From Anastatus disparis (taxonomy: Eukaryota; Arthropoda; Insecta; Hymenoptera; Eupelmidae), in the NCBI GenBank assembly GCA_017163975.1, contig JAFFSR010000230.1, positions 472,501 through 536,500 on the forward strand: a stretch of 64,000 nucleotides of DNA. Direction: 5' to 3'. The position numbers were made by a program, and so were the translations under genes. Below are positions 35,900 to 47,723 of the stretch, piece by piece. Under the pieces are notes generated by a model that was given only the letters and a program-made list of their open reading frames with translations, was not told the DNA's origin and made no database searches. How positions within the stretch are numbered: the stretch's first letter is position 1; each line of letters begins with the position of its first letter.

Positions 35900-37450
35900 T
35901 AAAGTAACTGCTACACTTGCATGACTAATGTAACCGGGGCAAATAAAGTGCGACCAGATGAAATATTGTATGCGATAATTTCGAGTGTCGTTCGTCTGCA
36001 GAAGCAAATAGTCGGAAGTTTGGTAGGCGAGGCTCCCTGAGACAGCCTTATACAAGGGATGGATAGTATGCTAGTTGATTGTGGTACTGAAGAAGACGTA
36101 GAAAATTTCAACGACCATACAGACGACGATACTGACGAAAATGAATCGTTGACGAAAGCAGAAAGTGAATCCGTCGAAAGTAAAGAAGAACTGTCTTCGG
36201 ACAGTGATGAAAAATATGTTCCCATTGGTAAAGAGAATAGCCGAAAAAAATCTCTTAAGCTCCACTCAATGACACGTTTAGGAATGCTGAATTAGCAAAA
36301 GATGCAGCTGAATTAATGACTTTTCAATTAAAATCTTTCAATGTATTAGAAAAGGACGTGAACGTTACATTTTATCAAAACTGAGAAGTAGCGTTTCGAT
36401 CATACTTCATTAGCGAATCTGATATAGTGTAATGCACCGATGTACGAAGACTTATTAATAAGATTAAACCAAATTTATACAAACCAGAAGAGTGGAGGTT
36501 ATTCATTGATTCATTTAAGCAAAGCTTGAAGGCACTTCTTCACAATACAAACGAGTATGCTCCGTTACCATTGGCTTATTCAACTGCACTCTAAAAAGAA
36601 TACTGTAATATCAAAAAGAGTTTTAAATAATATAAATTATAGTGAGCATGAATGGTTAATTTTCGGAGACCTAAATATATTGTCCATGATACTAGGTTAA
36701 CAATCAGGTTTCACCAAGTACCCATGCTATTTATGCATGTTTGACAGTCGAGATGGAGCAAAATACTATAATACAAAAGTGTGGCTAGTGAGACCATTAC
36801 TTACTCCAGGTTCCAGCAATGTGATTAATCGTCCTCTTGTCGATCCTAGCGAAATCCTTTTACCGCGTTTACGTTTTAAATTAGGGCTGATGAAACAATT
36901 TGTTAAAGCTCTTGATAAAAAAGGGCGATGCTTCAAATACTTAGAAACCATTTTTATGAATATAACTCTGGCTAATTTGAAGGAAGGTATCTTTGATGGA
37001 CCTCAAATTCGCTAAATGTTCAGGGACGAAGAATTTGTCAGAAGTATGAATGATACCGAGAAGGCAGCCTAGTTAAGTATTAAAGATGTTAAAACAAAAT
37101 TTCTTGGTAACAATAAAGATGAGAACTGCAAGAGCATCGTAGAAACTATGGTACATAATTTTAAAAAAATTACGTCGTTTAATGAATTTGAAACTCTACT
37201 TTCTGGATTCGAAAATTGATGAATTTCCACCAGTCCTAGGTGACTACAGTTATGAGCATGATGAAGAATTTCATCAGGATATGAAGGAATTTGAACATAG
37301 ATGGCAAGGAAAATGTAGCGTAAACATGATGGCGGACGATTGCTGGATGCTAAAATGGGAAATGCAACTTGATAAGAAAAAGAGGCATAGGAATCCTTTG
37401 CATAGGTCGTTCGAGGACAAGCGTATACGCAAGCGTAAGTTAATTCAGCT
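35900..37450 (+). pseudogene. Unassigned transposon gene, right arm of FB2
   Basis: Plus-strand pieces: 36059-36295 (acidic, DSMLVDCGTEEDVENFNDHT), a stop-interrupted stretch to 36740, 36737-37015 (MFDSRDGAKYYNTKVWLVRP, GRCFKYLETIFMNITLANLK), then a C-terminal piece to about 37450 (KIDEFPPVLGDYSYEHDEEF, MMADDCWMLKWE, KKKRHRNPLHRSFEDKRIRK). This is the most complete C-terminal half of the family in the window, but several stops and frameshifts remain. Function unknown. Confidence 0.65.
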
Positions 37451-37944
37451 CTCATGCAAATTAACTATTGTGTAATTTATTTCAGGCTATCTTTAAAATT
37501 AGTCAGTCGAATCTCTTTTTCTATAAGAAATTTAGATTCAACAGACCAAAATACATTAAAATAAATGGTTTTTAATGTGCTGGAAACAATCTGTTTCATT
37601 CTTCTCACGTTTTTTTACAGAAACACTGCTTTTTTAACAGTTTTTTGAGGTTATGTTCAAAATCAGTCGATCAAATCTTTTTTCCCATAACAAATTCGGA
37701 TTAAGCAGGCCAAAACGCATAAAAATAAAATGTTTTTGATGTGCTGGACACAATTTTCATTTTATTTTCATGTTTTTTGACAGAAACACGGATTTTTGAC
37801 AGTGTTTTGAGGTTAAGTTTAAAATATGCGGCCAACCCTCTACTTTTGACGCCGGATTCAAATTCAGCGGAGAAAAATATTAAAGAAAAGTATAGTCTTC
37901 ATCCCAGAACCAACAACATTTTTTTTTGTTGGCCTGTGTAATTA

Positions 37945-38634
37945 ACTTACCTTGCAGAAAAAAAATGTTGGTAGTAAAAATCAATTATATAATTAATATA
38001 ATCCAAACGTTATTCTTTAACTTTTACTGCAATTTTCATTGTTTAATTACGCGAATAAGCGAATACATTTATAATAGTTTTCTGAATATGTTTTTTGAAG
38101 TCAATAAAACATTTATTATTTTTTTTCTAATGAAATTTGACAAAAAAAATTGATAATCAACAACCAAAAAAATATTGAATTTTATCACTTGTACGCATTC
38201 ACTTATTTGAATTTTATTCCTTTAAAAAAAATTGTATTTATAACTTGCAATTTTAATTATTACTGGCCGACACTACAGATTTACACATACTATTAATTTA
38301 TCTAGGGATTTATATGTATACTGTTTCTCTATAACGCTCAAAACGCTTTTTTCACTTCTTAACGCACACTGTATTCGCGCACTAATCACTTCTCATTAAT
38401 AAAATAACAAAAAATTCTAACGTTACTTTATTTATTTTTCACGCGTTCAGATTTTTTTTACTTGACTTTATACTACCTTGTGGGATAACTTAATAAGGAT
38501 GTATATAAAATTTATTTACTTCCTGCAGTAGAAAGTGAGGAGCGTGATGATAAGCACTCTCATTTCTTGGATTCAAATAAAACTTTCGGACGTCCCTCCT
38601 TCCTTCCTTTCGTTCTGATCTTCTGAATTGTTAA

Positions 38635-38670
<36 letters not shown>

Positions 38671-38790
38671 AAAAAAAATTCTTTACTACCCTTGAAGCGT
38701 TTTTCTTCCAAGTTTATTTACAAAAAAAAATTTTTTTTTTTTTTGCTATGAATGATATATAAATAAAATTTACATTTATTAATATATAAG
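37945..38790. other. AT-rich spacer with a (CT)n tract
   Basis: No gene recognised. Microsatellite TCTCTC at 38636-38668 and poly-T/poly-A runs near 38720. Confidence 0.5.
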
Positions 38791-38792
38791 CC

Positions 38793-39021
38793 AATACAAT
38801 GAGAGAAAGAGAGAGATCTAAGTAGTTATGAATGTACTCTAGCTTGCGCGGTGATGGTCTGACGCTTGTCACCGCCTAAAACGACGGGGCAGGTTGCTCA
38901 CGATGAAGTGTGAAATCAGCACTTTACGTACCGTGGGACTTTTAGCTTGGAAGCTCGGAGTCGCAGTGTTCCGAACTTCCAGCTTCATGTTAATCTCTTA
39001 TCTTCTACTATATTCTATAAT
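38793..39021 (+). repeat. ~225-bp structured repeat S1, copy 2
   Basis: Direct match to 18920-19145, with the hairpin GGAAGCTCGGAG...TTCCGAACTTCC conserved (38948-38985). In both places S1 lies within ~1 kb of the outer edge of a foldback element, but on opposite sides. Confidence 0.6.
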
Positions 39022-39443
39022 AAAATGACGTATGCTGCAATTATTATATTTTATTACAAAACTTTATATCCGTATAAAGTATTTATACAAGTTTTTTCCA
39101 TAATGAAATTATGTGTAAGATTTCTAATAACGTATGAATGTCATTAAAATAGTTTAACACATGTTTTCTAGATACTTTAACCTGGTGATAAATAGATAAA
39201 GCCACATTTTTTTTTTAAATCATTTGAAAAACATTATATTATTAACACCAGAAACAACTATTAATTCAGTAAATACTACTCAATGACACTCTCATCATTT
39301 TGTCTAATTATTATTGTGGATACCCATTTTAGTATCTGTTATCACATGATGATGAAAGTTTACATAATAATCAATTTGAAGCTATTGAATTAAATAAATG
39401 GTAATTTTGCCTATGTTTCCGAAAGCGAATCTTTGGTATTAAA

Positions 39444-39498
<55 letters not shown>

Positions 39499-39530
39499 TA
39501 TATATATATTGCTCTTTACATAGCTACGAC
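39022..39530. other. AT-rich spacer with a (TA)n microsatellite
   Basis: No gene. (TA)n at about 39448-39508. Confidence 0.6.
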
Positions 39531-39712
39531 TACAGAAGTACCTAAGTGCCATGCCGTTGATGTTTGTGCACGCCACCTATTTCAGTAGTTACAGTGACTC
39601 GCTTTGCCGTTTCGGCCCATGAAAGCATAAACGTTAAACAGCTAGTGACTGCAATTACTAAAATAGGTGGCACGCTCATAGACGTACGGCATGGCACATA
39701 GGCGCTTCCGTA
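39531..39712. mobile_element. 182-bp MITE, GC-richer than surroundings
   Basis: Inverted arms TAAGTGCCATGCCGT and complement of TATGTGCCATGCCGT, with shared inner words GCCACCTATTT and GTGACT. No clear target duplication because of the flanking TA repeat. Confidence 0.6.
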
Positions 39713-39789
39713 TATGACAGCTGATTACAAGTCCCGCAGAGTGTTTTGTAAAATGTCTCATTTGGCTTGACGCATGGTTTTGAATCAAC

Positions 39790-40236
39790 CCTGTTAAAAA
39801 GAATAACTTTATTTATGACGTCATTGATAACGTCATTCATAATGTATAAAAATTACGTTAGAATAACGTCATAACAACGTAATAAAATAACGTTAATAAC
39901 AACGTTATTTTTTACGTAATAAATAACGTAATTTTTTACGTTAATAAATATGAAATCTTCACAGCATAAATATTAACTAATTTTTAAGATTTATTTGAAA
40001 ATCTTAAAAATTAGTTTAAAGTTACGTAAATTTATGATTAAAAAATTTCATTATTAATAACGTAAAGAATTACGTTATTAATAACGTAAAAAATTATGTT
40101 ATCACTAACGTAAAAAATAACGTTATCATTAACGTTATTTTATCACGTTGCTATGACGTTATTTTTACGTAATTTTTATACGTTATGATTTACGTTATGA
40201 ATAACGTTATAGATAACATTATTCTTTTTAACAAGG
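39790..40236. mobile_element. Palindromic element composed of ACGTTA words
   Basis: Ends CCTGTTAAAAAGAATAA and complement of CCTTGTTAAAAAGAATAA. The interior is an imperfect palindrome of many AATAACGTTA/TAACGTTATT iterations with an internal hairpin ATTTTTAAGATTTATTTGAA. Confidence 0.65.
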
Positions 40237-41179
40237 ATTGCAAAAATGTGAAAAGATATAGTATTTCAAAGAGCAAAAAACTAATTTTACGTAATTGGAG
40301 TTTTTGAAAGGGTTTAAAAACTGTTTTGAACATTCTTATGTCAGTTAATAAATTCTTGAGATATTAAACACAATTTCAGACGATCTCGGAAATATATTCA
40401 AAATGTTTAAAGATCACAGCAAAATAGACCATTTATATTGTTCTTTAAACAAACAAAGAAAAGTCCTATAAAAATGAATGTTATTAAAAAATTTTCTCAA
40501 TTCTTTCAAGATTTTCTCAAAGTTTATTTAATATTATGAAAATTTGTGAATTGACGTAAGTGGGTTCGATTCAGTTTTAAAACCCTTTTGCACGTAAAAT
40601 TAAAGCTTTTTTTTTTTAAATTCCTAAATTTTACGAGAATTGTTTCTTTTAGTAGAGGTTGTATAAGACAGCAAACAACTTGAAATATATTTATAGAAAA
40701 TAGCTTTTTAAACCCTCTGAGTGCAAAGTAGCACTTTGCTACCCACTTAAGTGGGTCTCGTGTAAATTTGGCGCCCTCGCTTTGCTCAGACGAAAAACTC
40801 ACACTGAGGCCACAATTTCTGATCTCGCGCCCTTGGTACATAATGTACTATTTTAACTCTCCCGGCGCAACACAGCATAATTCCGTACTGTTAAAAAACA
40901 ATATATGCACCACGGACGCGAGAAAAATTTATGTCCCTCGTCTGAATTTGCCGCCCTCGCTTTGCCCCAGCGGCAAACTCACACTTGAACTGAAATTCCC
41001 GATCTCGAGCTATTGCTACATAATGTACTATTTCCTCTATTTTTAATGTTTTTTTTTTTAATTTCTATACAACCTATATTTATCGAGTTATCACAATTTT
41101 TCTCGGATGATTCTTTTTCAGAGTGATCTCAAATTAATGGCTGTCATTGTGTGTATATATATATGTATTTATATCGCTA
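40237..41179. repeat. Non-coding DNA with a direct duplication and short palindromes
   Basis: 40772-40860 and 40951-41035 are diverged direct copies sharing CCCTCGCTTTG, CTCACACT and TACATAATGTACTATTT. A perfect 16-bp palindrome ACCCACTTAAGTGGGT is at 40741-40756. No convincing gene. Confidence 0.5.
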
Positions 41180-41398
41180 CGGACTTTTGAGGATTGCGAT
41201 GTTCCCAAATCTAAAAATAACCGATTTGATAGTACCATCCTTGTACTAGTATCCCGCACACTTGGCGGGTGTGTGGCAGTTTCTATTGTTATCCCACTCT
41301 TTTTTTCCCGCCAATATTTTCTGTTTCAAAAATAAATTTTCAAATTTAACATGCGATTCCCTATGTACCGCAACACTGTTGACTCCTCAAAAGTCCGA
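41180..41398. mobile_element. 219-bp MITE
   Basis: Inverted ends CGGACTTTTGAGGATT and complement of CGGACTTTTGAGGAGT; no gene inside. Followed by a (TA)n tract. Confidence 0.65.
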
Positions 41399-41402
41399 TT
41401 TC

Positions 41403-41435
<33 letters not shown>

Positions 41436-41724
41436 CATACATATACTCTACCGGTTAATTGATTTTGCCCACTCTAGAGTAAAATTTATTAAAATAAAAA
41501 GTTTTATATCTTCGAAACTAATGATCGCATCTTCAAAATCTAAACATCGTTTGAAAGATTAGTCAAAAATATTTGAAATGAAGTGAGTCTGGTATGTAAA
41601 AAGTCATTTCTATTTGTTTATAACAATGTAAAAAAAAATTTTTTCACTAATTTTTTTTGCCCACATAAAAGTGAATGCCATTTTTATGGAAATGATGATA
41701 TAAAAAGAACCAAATGGGGTTTAA

Positions 41725-42234
41725 AACTCTAATAGGGCTCTTTAAAATGAGCTGAGTAAATTGTTTCTATGACTTTTTAAATTTTAGTTATAATGATTTC
41801 TCGAAAAAAAAGATCTATATTTTCAATCATGATTATCTCATAAGCTAAGGAAGATAGAAAATTTTATATTGAAGAAAAAATATTTCATTTTTAGTCTTGA
41901 ATATATATATTTAGTGACCAATAAGTTTTGAAAAAAAAATTTTTTTTCACTCGTTTAATTAAAAATTATTACTAATTTTTAATAAATTTTCCCTAAAATA
42001 ATAGTAAAAAAAAATTTTTTTTTCGAAAATTATTGGTCACTAAATATATATGTATATATTCTAGACTAAAAATGAAACATTTTTTATTTAACATAAAATT
42101 TTCTATCTTTCTTAGTTTATAAGATAATCATGATTGAAAATATAGGTCTTTTTCCAAAAAATCATCATAACTAAAATTAAAAAAGACATAGAAACATTGT
42201 ACTTAGATCATTTCAAAGAGGACTATTAGAGTTC
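41725..42234. mobile_element. 510-bp palindromic TTAA MITE
   Basis: Imperfect palindrome centred near 41980 with inner arms TTTAGTGACCAATAA and ends AACTCTAATAG. Flanked by TTAA at 41721-41724 and 42235-42238; the right TTAA is also the left boundary of the next element. Confidence 0.7.
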
Positions 42235-42419
42235 TTAAGGTATTTCTATCGAGATGAGAGAGAGCGCTATATTTGTGCGAGTGAGAGAGAAGTTGAGAAT
42301 TTGTATAAATAAAAACGTGGCAACAGCGCATCAATCGATAATAAACGTTAGAATGTCATATTGTTTTGAATTATGGTTATGATTGGAATTGATGGTTACG
42401 ATTGTAGAATTATTGCAAA

Positions 42420-43210
42420 ATGTCAGCACAGTTAAGATATAAGAATAAATTTACTACGAAAAAAAAGTTAAAAAGGATTGAAATAGCTAAAAAATTACAC
42501 AATTATAAATATAATAACATAAACATAGCCTCTAAAAGTCAAGAAAGTGATTTTCCATGTATTGGCAGACGAATCGTAGAATTAGACTACATGTCTAATC
42601 ATTTAGAATGCTCCAATTGCAAACAAGATCTCTTATTAAAAAATACTAAGGAAAAAAAAAGAAAGGGTCTTCTCTCTACGTTGTACATTGAATGCAAACA
42701 TTGTGCCACAGTTACACCAGTAGATACTGGAAAAGAGCATCTTGTAAATGAAGTTTGTAATCACAGTGAAAAAAAAGTCATTCATAATGATGTCACTACA
42801 AAAGCGATTTTAAGTAAAGTGTATTTTCTTTCATTCAATAATACACCATATAACAAATATAAAAATTCATTAATTAGTTTGAGCGCTTCTCCTATCCGTC
42901 TATACCCAGTCGCAAGCACACTTTTCTCTATCTTGTCCCTCTCTATATATGAAAAACTTGCTGTGATAATAGAAATTAGTATAAATGATCATTTATTAAC
43001 AGGAGCAGTACATTCTGGTATTGGTAATACGGAATTAAATAAACTTCTCGCGTGTTTGAACATTCCAACAATAACTTCAGCTATGTATAAACGGTATGAG
43101 AGAGAAGTTGGTCCTGCCATTGAAGCTGTAGCTGAGGAGAGCTGTATCAGAAGTGCCGAAAAAGAGAGGGCCTTAGTGATAGAGAAAGCTGAAACTCTTT
43201 GTCAAGAATT
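42420..43210 (+). pseudogene. Transposase N-terminal exon
   Basis: Begins at an ATG in good context, MSAQLRYKNKFTTKKKL. Basic N-terminus, a CxxC..CxxC zinc-binding region (CSNCKQDL, CKHCATVTP), then helical sequence ending KAETLCQEL. A normal GT donor lies at 43211. Splicing to an AG at 43599-43600 keeps the frame into the DDE exon. A stretch near residues 140-180 looks unlike the rest and may be a small insertion. The protein would bind the transposon ends and catalyse transposition in the nucleus. Confidence 0.65.
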
Positions 43211-43600
43211 GTAAGATTTAGGCATATAACTGTTTTAATTATACACCACATTATTTCTATTTTTTAATTTTTAATATTTTCCTAGTGTTTTAATTTTACA
43301 ACATATTTATAAAATTTATCAATCCTTTTATATTCACAAATTATAAAATATATTTTTATAGTTTTGAATGGAAAATATTGAAGTTAAAATTTTTGGATAA
43401 GACTTGTAAAGTGATTTTTTAATAAATTACTATAAATGCATAAAGATCTTTTTTTCTTTCAATAATTATTTTTAAAAGTCTGCTTCCATATCCAATTTCT
43501 ATACCTAAATCACTTTATACCCAATTTCTATACCTATTCTTTCCATCCCAGCCACTTCCATATCCAATTATCATATGCATTTTCTTACCTTTTTATTTAG

Positions 43601-44836
43601 GCCAGAAGAAATCAGTTAAGAAATTCTTCAGTCAATTAACAATTTAAAAGATCATGATGGAGCAGTCTGTGATACAAATAAAACACTTTTCGACGAAGCA
43701 GTTGGTAGCATAATCAACATAATAGTTTGCTATGATATGGGGTGGTCAAAACGAGGCAACGGCAAAAGCTATGACAGCTTAAATGGCTATGGAGCTATAA
43801 TTGGATTTTTAAGTGGAAAAATTCTTGATTTTCAAACACGTAACCGAAAATGTAAGATGTGTGATAAAGGAAATCTTAAATCAAATCATGATTGTCGAAA
43901 AAATTTTGACGATTCGGCAGGAGCAATGGAAGCTGATGTTGGTGTACAGTTAATCAATAATAGTGAGATATTGAAAAAAGTTAATCTAAAAGTAGTCACC
44001 GTAGTTGGAGACGAAGACAGCTCACTTATGAAAAAAGTCCAGGAAAATCGGAAAGATACAGTTTTTAAATTATGTGATCTTAATCATCTGAAAAAAAATT
44101 TCTCTAAAGGAATCTATCAAATCGCTCCTGCTTATAGAGAATTGAAAGTGAAAGGTGTTATTACTCACATTAAAAAGTGTTTTGCTTATGCCGTAGCACA
44201 AAACAAAAAAAATACCACACTTTTAGCGACTGAATTACGTAATATTCCAGAGCATCTATTCAATAATCACCAAAATTGTTCTGAGAATTGGTGTAAAAAA
44301 ATACATAAAGTAATTTTGAAAGATGAGAATTCATATAAAAAGTTGACGGAAATTTTTTATAAATATTCGCAGAATGCAAATAAGTTTTCAGGGGCCGCTT
44401 CAACTCAAGCAAATGAAGCTCTTAATGGTATAATTGCACGCAAACTGCCAAAAAATAAATGGCTCAGTACAAGCGAGTCTGCAGATTATAGAGTATCTGA
44501 TTCAATTATATCCAAAAATAAAGGAGAGAGAGGATTGAGAGATATTACTGACAAATTGCAATTATCTCCAGGTGTACATACAAAATCATACATAGAGAAA
44601 GCTGACCGAAAAAAATTCGATCCAGTGAAAAGAGTAAATTAAAATCAACTAAATGTCGTCGAAATCTCCTAAAAGATATGCGTGAAAATGCAAGAAAAAA
44701 ACACGAATCTAATGAAGGAATAACGTACCGCAGCAATATCGGAATAAGTTTAGATGACAGTAAGACAAAAGTATTTAACATAAGAGATATTGAGGAAAAA
44801 CTAAGTATTCAAAGTGTTTTATGGAGTAAAGATTTT
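43601..44836 (+). pseudogene. Mutator/Kolobok-like DDE transposase catalytic exon
   Basis: Continues the frame after a 390-bp intron (43211-43600). A stop occurs near 43616, then CYDMGWSKRGNGKSYDSLNG (first catalytic Asp), a CxxC zinc motif, SAGAMEADV, VVTVVGDEDSS (second Asp), LNHLKKNF and QANEALNGIIARKLPK (Glu region) follow. A frameshift near 44637 and a TAA at 44837 separate it from the exonuclease part. The motif set is that of the insect Mutator-like transposase domain. Confidence 0.75.
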
Positions 44837-44839
44837 TAA

Positions 44840-45667
44840 ATATTTTATTTTGATCTCGAGACTTCTGGTCTTCGAGCTGATTGTGATATATTACAAATTG
44901 CAATAAAGTCAGGAGATCGTATATTTACAACTTACATAAATCCTACTCAACAAATCGATTATTATGCCAGTAATGTCACAGGATTATCGACTAATTCAAA
45001 TGGGGATTTATTACTTAATAATAATGTTATTAAAACAATAGATTTGCGCGATGCATTGACTTCTCTGCATTCATTTTTTAATAAATTCAACAAAAAATGT
45101 TTATTAATAGCACACAACCTTAAATTTGATGCCTCTCGTTTGGTAGCATCAATTGAAAAATGCGGCCTAGCAGACTCATTTGACAAGACTATTTTAGGAT
45201 TCTCTGATAGTGTAAGCATTTAAAAAAAAGTTTTTCCCGATAGAAAAGGATCTGGCAAATTCAAATTATCTAATTTATCTAAAGAATTATTAAATATAGA
45301 GGGAAATTTTCATGAAGCGTTATTCGATGTGATTATTTTGGAATCTCTTTGCAATTCTTTTGCTTCAGTAGAAATTTTAAAGATACAAATAATAACTCTG
45401 CAAGAATATCGAAACTCGCTCGTAAAATCTGTAGAAATCAAGTCTCGATTGCCCTTACTTTCACAACTAAAGGGAGTGATATCTGATCTAATGATAAAAA
45501 GATTAGCTTCCATAAATATAACACATGCAGACTTGAAAATGAAAATGACTGATGGTCAAGAAGCATTTGTCAATTTCTTATCAAAAAAGATTGATAATAA
45601 ACCGCGTCTTACTTTAAGGAAAGACATTCTTGAAAAAATATCTACATTTTATGCAAACAACGTTTAA
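44840..45667 (+). pseudogene. DEDDh 3'-5' exonuclease domain of the transposon
   Basis: Reads IFYFDLETSGL (ExoI Asp and Glu), AHNLKFDASRL (ExoII Asp), a single TAA stop at 45221-45223, then HEALFDVIIL (ExoIII His and Asp), so all DEDDh residues are present. It follows the transposase in the same overall frame and orientation, separated only by a TAA, so it was probably a C-terminal domain of the transposase protein. A ~70-codon tail ends at TAA 45665-45667. Confidence 0.75.
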
Positions 45668-45796
45668 GATGTATTTTTGATTTATGTATTGTAATAATAT
45701 TTATTTCCTTTTTTCATGAATTTATGTATTATTAAAGTTTCGCCGCTTTTTTATGTGATGAAATTGTTGTAAGATTTTAAAATATTATTCTACGAC

Positions 45797-45906
45797 AGTA
45801 GTTATAGGGGCACCATGGACCGTCAAAACAAACCCCCACTCCACCACCCCAAAGGTTACTGACCGGTGAGTCAATGACCTCTGAGAAGGTGAAGTAGGGG
45901 CTTGTT
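45797..45906 (+). repeat. Polinton left terminal inverted repeat
   Basis: Pairs with 62934-63043; I count 7 differences in the first 105 positions. Subterminal GGGTCAC..CCCC words are tandemly repeated just inside (about 45936-46010). Confidence 0.9.
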
Positions 45907-46307
45907 AGGCATGGTACCCGAACAACTGGAGGGTCACTTACCCCCACCTAGAAATTTAGAGTGAGGATAAACTGAAGGGTCACTGACCCCTAAATTTAGA
46001 GTGGGGATGAAAAATATTTTAATCGATATTTAAAAATTTTAAATATTTTAATATGTAACATGATACTTTTTGATTATTAAAATTTATATTGAATCATAAA
46101 ATATTAATTTAAAAGATTTCAATTTGCAACTAAATACTTTTAAATACTAAAATAATAAAATTTATATTGAATCGTGAAATATAATATATAATATGTATAA
46201 TTTGTAATATTACTGTGTGTATGAAGGTTGAGGAATTGGTAATGAACGAGGTAAATGAAATACTCACGTTTTAAAGTTTAACAACATTTATTATTAATAA
46301 TAAAACA
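45907..46307. other. Gene-free Polinton left end
   Basis: Short subterminal repeats (GGGTCACTTACCCCCACC and GGGTCACTGACCCC), then AT-rich DNA. Nothing else seen. Confidence 0.6.
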
Positions 46308-47125
46308 TTACAACGTAGAATTCATACAATTAACTAGTGTGTACATATGATAAATAATAAATTCGTGTATAATTATAAACAAATCTTCTTTTCCTAAAAC
46401 TAAATTATTCTTTTTTAATAATTCGATGAGATCATTTACAAAATTATCATTAAAACTAGACATTGTGTTTTTTATATCGCTAGAAGTAAAGTATACATAT
46501 TGAGATTCCTGACTTTTTTCTAATACATTTTTCATATTTGCAACCATTTCTCGTAATATATAATCCACAGATTTTGCAACAGTATTTAAATATCTAATTC
46601 TATAATCTATACATTTTGATAAATCTTTTAAACGTTCAAACGTGACACGTTTAAATACTAGTGACCGATTAAATCGACCATATTTTTTCGGCGGTCCACC
46701 ACACTCCTCTCCTTCTGGTTGTGCGTCATTAGGTACCAATTCAAAAGCTCTTTCGTGAAAACTAATCATAAAACGGATAGTGTATCCTGGAATAGATAGC
46801 CGCTGATCCAGCATAGATTCCTCATTATAGCAAGTGAAAAAATCTTCAATTTTATCAAATTCCTCCTTCAACGCCTCCCAACAGTCTAGTGACAGAGGTA
46901 GACCTTGAAAATTGGCTCCACAGAAGCGTACCACGGGTGCAAACTCCTTTTTGCCTTCGCCGCCTATATTCTCCAGGCCTACCTGGATAATTTTTCCAAA
47001 AGAGCTGTTCAGCCGTAGACCATTGGCAGAACCTGCTGCCAATAATTTTTCTTGCTATTTTGTTTTATTAAATATGCCAAGTCATTACCAAATGTCTGCT
47101 CCAGGCTTCTCTTTTGACCAGCCAT
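46308..47125 (-). pseudogene. Unassigned Polinton protein, frameshifted near its start
   Basis: The main open frame (46308-47042, ~244 codons) lacks an ATG at its beginning. In another frame an ATG at 47125 opens MAGQKRSLEQTFGNDL and stops at 47009, so the gene most likely started there and has a frameshift near 47010. The readable part has a compact domain (KIIQVGLENI, FAPVVRF, LPLSLDCWEALKEEF) followed by charged helices and a hydrophobic C-terminus. I do not know its function. The first domain faintly recalls PC4-type ssDNA-binding folds, which is only a suggestion. It is the terminal gene of the capsid cluster. Confidence 0.6.
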
Positions 47126-47280
47126 CTTGGTTAGGTTTTCTTGCTTGTTACTGCTGTCACTGTCGATCACACACAACTGTGGCTAGACCAAGTGGATACC
47201 ACTTCTTTTATACTGTAAAAATTGGTGGGGATGTCGTAAAAAGGTGGCGTGCAACCAATCAGAGACAGTCAAGTATCAAA

Positions 47281-47723
47281 TTATGCATAGCAAGTTTTTT
47301 CTATGAAATTCTTTACTATAGCATCATTTTTTTGCAAATTCTGCGAGAAATTTTCCAAGAATTTCTTGAAACCCAATCCGGTAGACATATAATACAGAAA
47401 CATGATACAATAATGACCACAAACATTGGAATATTCGCTTTGTAAGCGTTTATTATTCCATCTAAATTTTTACAATTTTGCTGAATACGTCGTAAATGTT
47501 GTTGAATTTGTGGTGGCTTACCAAGACTATCAAAGTACACACCTGTGCCATACTTATCAACGTATATGGCAACCCAGTGCGCACCACGCTGGTTATAATT
47601 TTGCGTATTAAGCACAAGCGCACAAGGTTTCACCCACATCAGAGGAATCCGATCCGCTGGATAAACGCCTACTGCGTGAAACTTGATCCTCATCAGATAT
47701 CGAACAATCTCTTTTGAATTCAT
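47281..47723 (-). pseudogene. Adenain-like maturation protease, frameshifted
   Basis: Adenovirus-type cysteine protease (C5 clan), which in Polintons processes virion proteins. An ATG at 47723 opens MNSKEIVRYL. The conserved Phe-x-Gly-Val-Tyr start block is followed by catalytic His in RGAHWVAIYV (residue 49) and Asp in VYFDSLGKPP (residue 65). The nucleophile region, with a CGHYC-type motif, is present just downstream but in a different frame: a frameshift near 47430 separates it. The displaced frame ends at 47281. Overlaps the upstream ORF by about 115 nt. Inactive as it stands. Confidence 0.85.

Larger units (their letters stand above)
33651..37938. mobile_element. Foldback element FB2, related to FB1
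   Basis: Same architecture and orientation as FB1 (19474-23642). The left arm has the gene on the minus strand (33740-35050), then the unique centre (about 35100-35600, matching 21700-22120), then the right arm with the gene on the plus strand (35900-37450) and the subterminal ~163-bp repeats. The right end is GGCCTGTG at 37931-37938. The outer ~450 bp of the left inverted repeat are missing. Confidence 0.7.

Noticed and set aside
45797..45925. That the two GGGGCACC blocks flanking the 17-kb region are two separate MITEs
   Set aside because: Each block extends outward to the same AGTAGTTATA end, and the flanking 6-bp TACGAC occurs once on each outer side, not around each block.
46912..47445. 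177-codon plus-strand frame opposite the protease and the 46.3-kb gene
   Set aside because: It is antisense to conserved minus-strand Polinton genes and has no recognisable features.
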